From Clostridia bacterium (GTDB lineage Bacteria > Bacillota_A > Clostridia > Christensenellales > Aristaeellaceae), in NCBI GenBank assembly GCA_017432405.1, contig JAFRJF010000257.1:1-5898 (forward strand): a stretch of 5,898 bases of DNA. Reading direction: 5' to 3'. The position numbers were made by a program, and so were the translations under genes. Positions 1 to 3,920 of this stretch are shown here, piece by piece (within the stretch, counting starts at the first letter, position 1; each line of letters opens with the position of its first letter). The notes under the pieces are model-generated. The model did no database searches and was not told the origin of the DNA. It was given only the letters and a program-made list of their open reading frames with translations.

Positions 1-1038
1 CCCGGTGATCAGCCTGTTTTTGCCGGATTGCTTGCCTTCATACAGCAGTGCGTCGGCCGCGTTGATGGCCTTTTGGATGTCTTCGCCGTCGTCGCTCAGC
101 TTCATACCGATCGTGACGGTATATCCGATCCTGTGGCCGTCAAATTCCACCGGCGATTCCGCGACCTCATGGACGAGCGCCCGCAGGTCGCTTTCCATGC
201 GATCGGGGGCGCCGTCCTTTCCGCTGACAAAGGTCACAAACTCCTCCCCGCCCCAGCGGCCGGATACGATCCCCCGGTCTCCAAGCGCCTTCAGTCGCCC
301 CGCCAGCGCCTTGATCACGGCGTCCCCGGCGGCGTGGCCATAGGTGTCGTTGATCTGCTTGAAATCGTCTATGTCCAGTATGGCCACCGCCGCCCTGGAC
401 TGCTTTTCGCCCATGATCTGCATCATATGGCGGCGATTGTACAGGTCCGTCAGGGGATCGTGGGTGGACGTATATTGCAGGCCTTTGGTCAGCGTGAGCA
501 GGATCTTCGTAAACATTCCCACATAGAATACACACAGCAACAGCGTGAGCAAAGCGTTGCAGAGGAACAGCCTGTGCTGGAGCACGACGTCCGCCACGGG
601 ATAGAGCGGCTTTATGTGATAGGTCAGCAGCCGCATGCCGAGGAAGTAAACGGTGACGACGGTGCCGACGATCAGGTAGAGGTTTTTGACCCTCTCCTCC
701 TCAAACAGGAAAAACGCCACCAGCTGAATGGATATCGCGTAGGAAAAGCTGTACAGCTCAAACCCGTAGCCCCAGCCCAAAAGAAGGATATTAAGCGTGG
801 TGAACACGAGGACTTCGCCGTAGATGACGCCGTAGAAGATCGCGTCCCTGCGCGTCCAGGCAAAGCAGTAGTTCACCAGGAATATGGCGACGCTCACCAG
901 ATTGTAGGCGAACAGTATGGGCGTCTTCATCCTCAGGTACAACAGTATGAACGCCAGATGCGTCAGCAGCATCATGGTATTTGTGGTCAGATTGAGCTTT
1001 CGGTTCGGTCGCAGGCTCTCGGTAAAGCGGCTGTTCAT
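1..1038 (-). CDS. Membrane-anchored GGDEF diguanylate cyclase (C-terminus cut by window edge)
   Basis: Likely makes cyclic di-GMP from two GTP at the inner face of the membrane. The frame is open from an ATG at 1038 to the left edge, giving 346 visible residues. Residues about 22-181 hold some six hydrophobic segments (roughly 22-35, 41-61, 66-90, 96-112, 118-138, 157-181) with no recognisable sensor family, a 5TM/6TM-like module. The GGDEF domain begins at DPLTDLYNRR (194-203). It carries the Mg/GTP-binding stretch LDIDDFKQIND (221-231), YGHAAGD (233-239), the active-site GGEEF (263-267), and the closing ADALLYEGKQSGKNR (328-342), so only a few residues are probably missing. GGEEF is a catalytically competent variant. 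The RxxD inhibitory site expected just upstream is absent (GDRGIVSGRW instead), so product inhibition at the usual site is unlikely. Start choice: AAGGGG lies 8 nt upstream, and an in-frame stop occurs at 1075-1077. The gene is monocistronic at its 5' end, with its own promoter. Confidence 0.95.
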   Translation of the reverse strand, partial: MNSRFTESLRPNRKLNLTTNTMMLLTHLAFILLYLRMKTPILFAYNLVSVAIFLVNYCFAWTRRDAIFYGVIYGEVLVFTTLNILLLGWGYGFELYSFSYAISIQLVAFFLFEEERVKNLYLIVGTVVTVYFLGMRLLTYHIKPLYPVADVVLQHRLFLCNALLTLLLCVFYVGMFTKILLTLTKGLQYTSTHDPLTDLYNRRHMMQIMGEKQSRAAVAILDIDDFKQINDTYGHAAGDAVIKALAGRLKALGDRGIVSGRWGGEEFVTFVSGKDGAPDRMESDLRALVHEVAESPVEFDGHRIGYTVTIGMKLSDDGEDIQKAINAADALLYEGKQSGKNRLITG

Positions 1039-1046
1039 TGCAGATA

Positions 1047-1052
1047 CCCCTT
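1047..1052 (-). promoter_or_regulatory. Ribosome binding site of the GGDEF gene
   Basis: AAGGGG on the minus strand, 8 nt before the ATG at 1038, fixes the start. Just upstream in the leader a small hairpin can form (CGGG, loop AAAAGA, CCCG, about 1058-1071). It leaves the binding site free, so it is not obviously regulatory. Confidence 0.65.
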
Positions 1053-1141
1053 GGAACGGGTCTTTTCCCGGTCTTCATTTTCGCCGCGCAGGCCGTCCGC
1101 ATTTGAGCGCACCACGCAGCGGCCCGTAATCAGCAATGATA

Positions 1142-1170
1142 ATTATAACACTCACTTGTGTTATCGACAA
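1142..1170 (-). promoter_or_regulatory. Sigma-A-type extended -10 promoter for the GGDEF gene
   Basis: On the minus strand: -35 TTGTCG (1165-1170), a 17-nt spacer, and a consensus -10 TATAAT (1142-1147) preceded by TG plus one base, so it is an extended -10. Transcription should start near 1135, leaving a leader of about 97 nt before the GGDEF start codon. The match is strong, and no other gene could use it in this direction. An inverted repeat sits on top of it (separate entry), suggesting repression. Confidence 0.8.
1145..1164. promoter_or_regulatory. Palindromic operator overlapping the GGDEF promoter
   Basis: A perfect inverted repeat: ATAACAC (1145-1151), six bases TCACTT, then GTGTTAT (1158-1164). 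It fills the -35/-10 spacer and runs into the first bases of the -10. Size and symmetry fit a dimeric repressor of TetR, MarR or similar type; which one cannot be told, and no regulator gene is adjacent. A regulatory role is inferred from position. Half-site symmetry is seen directly. Confidence 0.6.
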
Positions 1171-1238
1171 GCGCGACAGGCCTGCGGGATATGTATAGAG
1201 TATTTGATCGGGGTATTAGTCGTATGTAAGTAGAGGGT

Positions 1239-1320
1239 AAAACAGGACGACGCACCGGAGGGAGACATGCAAAGACCTCCCTCTGAAAGGGGAGGCCTTT
1301 GCATGCCACGTCCTGATTTT
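1239..1320 (-). terminator. Composite hairpin terminator after the aldo/keto reductase
   Basis: A nested structure begins directly at the reductase stop codon. The outer stem is CAGGACG (1243-1249) with CGTCCTG (1309-1315), flanked by AAAA at 1239-1242 and TTTT at 1317-1320, so it could work in both directions. The inner stem is CATGCAAAG (1266-1274) with CTTTGCATG (1297-1305), plus CCTCCC (1276-1281) with GGGAGG (1290-1295). The one mismatch between these arms (1275/1296) is A-C in a plus-strand RNA but a G-U pair in a minus-strand RNA. The hairpin therefore fits the minus transcript better. In that direction the U-tract follows the outer stem (1242-1239), not the inner one. Confidence 0.75.
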
Positions 1321-2441
1321 CAGTCCTCCATGGCCCTGCACGTCTCCAGCAGGCTGATGATCGGCAGATGCTGCGGGCAGGCGCCCTCGCACTGGCCGCA
1401 CTGGACGCATTCGCTCGCCTTGCCCTTGCCCTGGGTGACGATGCTGTACTCCCGCTTGGTCCTGAATTCCGGACTGCCCTTGCGGCGGTTGGCCACGGTG
1501 AAGATATCCGGGATGGGAATGCCCATTGGACAGCCCTCGGTGCAGTAATGGCAGCCGGTACAGGGGATCGACTTATCCGCGTCCAGCGCGAACTGAGCCT
1601 TGTGGATCGTGCGCTGCTCGTCGGCGTCCAGGGGCTTGAAATCCTTCATAAAGGAGAGGTTGTCGTCCATCTGCGCCAGATTGCTCATGCCGGAGAGCAC
1701 CGTGATGATGTTCTCCTGGCTCGCCACGAAACGGATCGCCCAGGAGGCGTAGGACGCCTTCGGGTTCGCCTCAGACAGGATCGCCTTGACGCTGTCGATG
1801 GGATTCGCCAGCACGCCGCCCTTCACCGGCTCCATGACCGTGACGGGCTTTCCATAGGCCTTGCAGATCTCAAGGTTGCGCCTGGAGGCCACGCCGGGGT
1901 TCTCCCAGTCCGCGTAGTTGATCTGGAGCTGGACGAATTCCACGTCCGGATGAGCCTTCAGCAGTTCCTCCAGCAGCTCGGGATCGGCGTGGAAGGAAAA
2001 GCCGTAGTGTCTGATCAGGCCCTTCGCCTTCATCTCCTTCACAAAATCCCAGATGTGGTATTCGTCGTATTTCCTGTAGTTGTTTCTCTGAAGCGCGTGA
2101 AGCAGGTAGTAATCGAAATAGCCGGCGCCTGTGCGCTCCAGGCTGGTGTAAAACTGCTGCTTCGCGCTGGCCTCGTCGTGGCATTGCAGCCACGCGTTCA
2201 GCTTGGTGGCGACGGTATAGCTCTCCCTCGGGTAGCGGTCGACCACCGCCGCCTTCAGCGCCGCCTCGCTGGCGCCGTTGTCGTACACGTAGGCGGTATC
2301 AAAATAGGTCCCGCCCGCCTGGATGAAATGATCCGCCATCTGACAGACCTGGGGGATGTCGATGGTGCCATCGGCATTCTTGGGCAGCCGCATGAGGCCG
2401 AATCCCAGCTTGAAGGTGTTCCGTTCCAGTATTATGCTCAT
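1320..2441 (-). CDS. Aldo/keto reductase with two C-terminal 4Fe-4S ferredoxin motifs
   Basis: A 373-residue cytoplasmic oxidoreductase of the COG1453-like group: an aldo/keto reductase TIM barrel (about 8-280) joined to a bacterial ferredoxin-like tail. The expected catalytic tetrad is visible as D48 and Y53 (in FDTAYVYDNGASE), K80 (TVATK) and H115 (YYLLHAL). The tail has CTGCHYCTEGCP (C294, C297, C300, C304) and CVQCGQCEGACP (C345, C348, C351, C355), each a CxxCxxCxxxCP motif expected to hold one 4Fe-4S cluster. The clusters suggest electron transfer to or from the barrel cofactor, typical of anaerobes; the substrate is unknown. Start choice: ATG at 2441 has AGGAGG 7 nt upstream, and the protein then begins MSIILERNTFKLGFGLMRL, as family members do. 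A GTG at 2513 would add 24 residues without family likeness. It sits downstream of a promoter at 2609-2637 and a degraded small gene, and ends in a strong hairpin. Confidence 0.95.
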   Translation of the reverse strand: MSIILERNTFKLGFGLMRLPKNADGTIDIPQVCQMADHFIQAGGTYFDTAYVYDNGASEAALKAAVVDRYPRESYTVATKLNAWLQCHDEASAKQQFYTSLERTGAGYFDYYLLHALQRNNYRKYDEYHIWDFVKEMKAKGLIRHYGFSFHADPELLEELLKAHPDVEFVQLQINYADWENPGVASRRNLEICKAYGKPVTVMEPVKGGVLANPIDSVKAILSEANPKASYASWAIRFVASQENIITVLSGMSNLAQMDDNLSFMKDFKPLDADEQRTIHKAQFALDADKSIPCTGCHYCTEGCPMGIPIPDIFTVANRRKGSPEFRTKREYSIVTQGKGKASECVQCGQCEGACPQHLPIISLLETCRAMED

Positions 2442-2448
2442 TTCAATA

Positions 2449-2454
2449 CCTCCT
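2449..2454 (-). promoter_or_regulatory. Ribosome binding site of the aldo/keto reductase
   Basis: A perfect AGGAGG on the minus strand, 7 nt before the ATG at 2441. It decides against the longer in-frame GTG start at 2513. Confidence 0.9.
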
Positions 2455-2496
2455 CGTCCTGTCTCTGAGCTGTTGGGCCTTCGTGGTGTTTTTGTA

Positions 2497-2583
2497 TTAT
2501 GTAAATACCGCACAATACGGCGGCATGTGATCGTCGTGGTGCATGGTTACACGTATGCCGTAGTACAGGGATATTTCAGGCAT
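2497..2583 (-). pseudogene. N-terminal stub of a DUF4160 protein
   Basis: A 28-codon frame from ATG 2583 to TAA 2497 reads MPEISLYYGIRVTMHHDD followed by HMPPYCAVFT. From memory of the family, DUF4160 proteins begin with MPxIS, an aromatic pair, GI, a hydrophobic-x-M stretch, then DHNPPHFHA. The match is good until PP, after which HFH is replaced, one residue appears lost, and the frame stops. The rest of the usual 80-90 residues is missing in all frames before the reductase. DUF4160 genes often pair with DUF2442 genes; no partner is seen here. It retains a promoter only about 20 nt upstream and a loose AAAGGGA binding site (2595-2601) 11 nt before the ATG. It could instead be a short leader peptide for the reductase; the family resemblance makes a remnant more likely. 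Confidence 0.6.
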
Positions 2584-2608
2584 GTGAATCAGCGTCCCTT
2601 TCAAATCC

Positions 2609-2637
2609 AGTATAACACGGTCTACATGAATTGGCAA
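2609..2637 (-). promoter_or_regulatory. Strong promoter upstream of the DUF4160 stub and aldo/keto reductase
   Basis: On the minus strand: -35 TTGCCA (2632-2637), exactly 17 nt of spacer, and -10 TATACT (2609-2614) with a TG extended -10. The start of transcription is expected near 2602. No terminator is visible between here and 2441, so this promoter most likely drives the reductase through a leader of about 160 nt containing the DUF4160 stub. The same GTGTTATA block ends the spacer and opens the -10 in the GGDEF promoter, but here there is no full palindrome. Confidence 0.8.
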
Positions 2638-2711
2638 CCACGAAAAAGCTATCGAGGGGTAGCAACAAATAGAGTGAATATGTATAGGGCGTTTAATAAC
2701 CATCAGACAAT

Positions 2712-2828
2712 TTACTCCGTCTTATCAGAGATTCTTGGGTATGGATTGCGCTCGTTGGTCAAGCCGAGCAGGTAGTCAGTTGATGTATCAAACAGAAGGG
2801 CGAGTTGAATCAGGGTATTTGCCGCTGG
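2712..2828 (-). pseudogene. C-terminal fragment of a Cro/CI (XRE) family regulator
   Basis: The minus-strand frame ending at the TAA 2712-2714 reads PAANTLIQLALLFDTST, then DYLLGLTNERNPYPRISDKTE. This is the end of an XRE helix-turn-helix domain: the pattern P-x-x-x-TL-x-x-LA-x-x-F-x-x-S-x-DYLLG-x-T is highly characteristic. The frame stays open upstream to a stop at 2913-2915. That stretch includes ISMTALEIY, which could be a compressed version of the recognition helix region (normally followed by E-x-G-K/R before the proline), but the first helices and any proper start are missing. In an intact protein this piece would follow about 35-45 residues of DNA-binding domain, so it cannot bind DNA as a normal repressor. 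It abuts and overlaps the start of the plus-strand EF-hand gene, which points to a junction around 2830-2890. Confidence 0.7.
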
Positions 2829-2829
2829 T

Positions 2830-3222
2830 ATGAAGTATATCTCCAGTGCCGTCATGGATATTGCGCCTGCTCTCTTGAGCGTTTCGAAAGACCAGTGCAG
2901 AATAACCGAAATCTATTATCAGGACAATGGCGATAATGAATATCAATTCACTGCGCGGGTGTCCAGGGGCGGCCCTGGCGGCTTTGGTATAGGCAAGGAT
3001 TTGACCATCACGGCCAAGGCCGGCGGAGATTTCGACATTGTTGACAATAATCATGTCACTTTGTACAGCGGTACCGATAAGATTCCCGGAGAGCTGATCT
3101 TTGGCGACGCGGATGAGGCCAGCATTGCCAGCGGCATGCAGATTCTCGGAAATGAATTGGGAAAGCTGGATGCCAATGGCGATGGGGAATTGAGTATGGA
3201 CGAGATATTTGAAATGAAATGA
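2830..3222 (+). CDS. Small EF-hand protein, possibly truncated at the N-terminus
   Basis: The only plus-strand gene; 130 residues if the ATG at 2830 is used. The C-terminus has a textbook EF-hand calcium loop, DANGDGELSMDE at 114-125 (D1, N3, D5, E12), preceded by an amphipathic helix (about 98-112) and followed by a short helix. The middle (about 24-92) looks like an extended beta domain with GGPGGFGIGKDLTI (47-60) and GGDFDIVDNNHVTLYSG (65-81); I do not recognise the family. No signal peptide or membrane segment is present. The start is doubtful: there is no good ribosome binding site before 2830, and an in-frame stop lies at 2806-2808. Residues 1 to about 16 are antisense to the XRE fragment's extended frame. 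ATG 2854 or TTG 2875 are alternatives. A terminator follows 16 nt after the stop. The C-terminal half looks genuinely coding, but the gene may be a decapitated remnant. Confidence 0.6.
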   Translation: MKYISSAVMDIAPALLSVSKDQCRITEIYYQDNGDNEYQFTARVSRGGPGGFGIGKDLTITAKAGGDFDIVDNNHVTLYSGTDKIPGELIFGDADEASIASGMQILGNELGKLDANGDGELSMDEIFEMK

Positions 3223-3237
3223 TCCAATATGATGAAC

Positions 3238-3271
3238 AAAATGCGTCGGAGCAACACCTCCGGCGCGTTTT
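3238..3271. terminator. Bidirectional Rho-independent terminator between convergent genes
   Basis: AAAATGCGTCGGAG (3238-3251), loop CAACAC, CTCCGGCGCGTTTT (3258-3271): a 14-bp stem with two mispairs that become G-U pairs in the plus-strand transcript, an A-run before and a T-run after. It can end the EF-hand gene (plus) and also the toxin gene reading from the right (minus, 68 nt after its stop). Confidence 0.85.
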
Positions 3272-3339
3272 GCAAGTCTGTTCTTCTGTCAGGAGTTGGG
3301 AGATGCCACACAAATCAAGGCCGCATTTCCATAAACCGG

Positions 3340-3672
3340 CTATTCTCCCAGCAGCTTTTCCCGAAAGGTATTCTCATAATCCTGCAATTCATGATAGGTT
3401 GCCTCGATGTAAACGATATCCTTGTGAATAGAGTAGATGAACAGGTATCGATGATGTCTGAAGAAGATCAACCGATAGCCCAGCGCGCGCAAATCAGGGT
3501 CTCGGCACGGCGCCATGCTTTCGGCAGCGTTCAAGAGCGCAGCCTTTGTTTCCCGTGCGTCCTGCGCGACAGCCTTTGCAGCCTGAGGATTCCTGAATTG
3601 CTGTTTAATATATCCGATGTATTGTGAAAGCTGGCTTTGGGCCAGTCGCGTCATCCGAACCTCAGAGATCAT
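3340..3672 (-). CDS. RelE/ParE-family toxin of a type II toxin-antitoxin pair
   Basis: 110 residues, the normal size for this fold. The pattern follows the family: a first beta strand (SEVRMT, 3-8), a helical hairpin rich in A/Q/L with SQYIGYI (16-22), then the core sheet LGYRLIFFRHHRYLFIYSI (64-82) with R67 and R72 where RelE/ParE proteins place basic residues, and the closing strand plus tail IVYIEATYHELQDYE (86-100), matching the usual V-x-H-x-x-x-DY ending. It would act in the cytoplasm, either on ribosome-bound mRNA (RelE type) or on gyrase (ParE type); sequence alone does not decide which. The start ATG at 3672 lies inside the antitoxin gene, overlapping it by 11 nt, with GAGG 6 nt upstream. 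Met7 is a possible start, but using it would remove strand 1. It should be neutralised by the upstream partner. Confidence 0.88.
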   Translation of the reverse strand: MISEVRMTRLAQSQLSQYIGYIKQQFRNPQAAKAVAQDARETKAALLNAAESMAPCRDPDLRALGYRLIFFRHHRYLFIYSIHKDIVYIEATYHELQDYENTFREKLLGE

Positions 3673-3895
3673 GCTGCGCCTCTATTTCATCAATCGCACG
3701 GTCAAAATCAACGACTTCTCCATTCTCGATCTGTTGCCGTGAAATCGCGAGGTCAGCAAGGATCTGCCTTTTGGAGAGTGGACGGAAAGGGCTGTTTCTC
3801 CGGTCGACGATCTGCCGGGCCTGGTGATACATTTCAAGCAGCTCTTCCTCGGACATGGTTGACATGAGGCCAAGCGTCGCCTCGGTTACAGACAT
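3662..3895 (-). CDS. Antitoxin partner of the RelE/ParE toxin
   Basis: 77 residues, acidic and helical. The second half, PFRPLSKRQILADLAISRQQIENGEVVDFDRAIDEIE (36-72), is the kind of toxin-wrapping tail seen in antitoxins paired with ParE/RelE toxins. The N-terminal half (1-34, SEEELLEMYHQARQIVDRR) is a helix without a recognisable HTH, ribbon-helix-helix or Phd motif, so self-repression by direct DNA binding is not evident. The start at 3895 is supported by AGGAGG (3903-3908), 7 nt upstream; Met11 and Met14 lack one. It precedes and overlaps the toxin gene, the classical order. The gene starts only 25 nt after the trkH stop, and no clear promoter fits in that gap. It is probably transcribed from the trkAH operon or from a promoter hidden inside the trkH end. 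Confidence 0.83.
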   Translation of the reverse strand: MSVTEATLGLMSTMSEEELLEMYHQARQIVDRRNSPFRPLSKRQILADLAISRQQIENGEVVDFDRAIDEIEAQHDL

Positions 3896-3902
3896 GGATA
3901 TC

Positions 3903-3908
3903 CCTCCT
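3903..3908 (-). promoter_or_regulatory. Ribosome binding site of the antitoxin
   Basis: A perfect AGGAGG, 7 nt before the ATG at 3895, inside the 25-nt trkH-antitoxin gap. It is better than the toxin's GAGG, which fits the need for more antitoxin than toxin. Confidence 0.85.
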
Positions 3909-3920
3909 ATAACAGATTTC

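Larger units (their letters stand above)
2497..2912. other. Degraded AT-richer interval between the reductase and EF-hand genes
   Basis: Between the reductase start and the EF-hand gene no intact gene is visible; the interval holds the DUF4160 stub, a strong promoter and the XRE fragment, all on the minus strand. A hand count gives 23 G/C in 60 bases at 2641-2700 against 40 in 60 at 4261-4320 inside trkH. Lower GC plus two truncated accessory genes suggests imported DNA decaying in place. No terminal repeats, transposase or integrase pieces were seen to name the element. Confidence 0.5.

Noticed and set aside
1039..1136. Possible c-di-GMP riboswitch in the leader of the cyclase gene
   Set aside because: The leader is long enough, but I find no GEMM-like core. 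Only one small CGGG/CCCG hairpin is visible.
28..1233. A 401-codon plus-strand open frame opposite the GGDEF gene
   Set aside because: The minus strand encodes an unmistakable cyclase over the same stretch. The plus frame has no recognisable motif and runs through the promoter and intergenic region.
1368..2468. A 366-codon plus-strand open frame opposite the aldo/keto reductase
   Set aside because: It is antisense to a protein with a full catalytic tetrad and two ferredoxin motifs. No ribosome binding site or family likeness.
2442..2513. A 24-residue longer start for the aldo/keto reductase (GTG 2513)
   Set aside because: The added residues are basic and unlike the family. The ATG at 2441 has a perfect AGGAGG at 7 nt.
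2788..3054. An 88-codon minus-strand frame opposite the EF-hand gene
   Set aside because: It is out of frame with the XRE fragment and antisense to the part of the EF-hand gene that looks coding. No motif.
3229..3627. A 132-codon plus-strand frame over the toxin region
   Set aside because: It lies antisense to the RelE/ParE toxin, runs through the terminator hairpin, and has no family likeness.
3896..3920. A TGTTATAGG string as a private promoter for the toxin-antitoxin pair
   Set aside because: It overlaps the ribosome binding site, leaving no room for a leader, and no -35 lies at the right distance.
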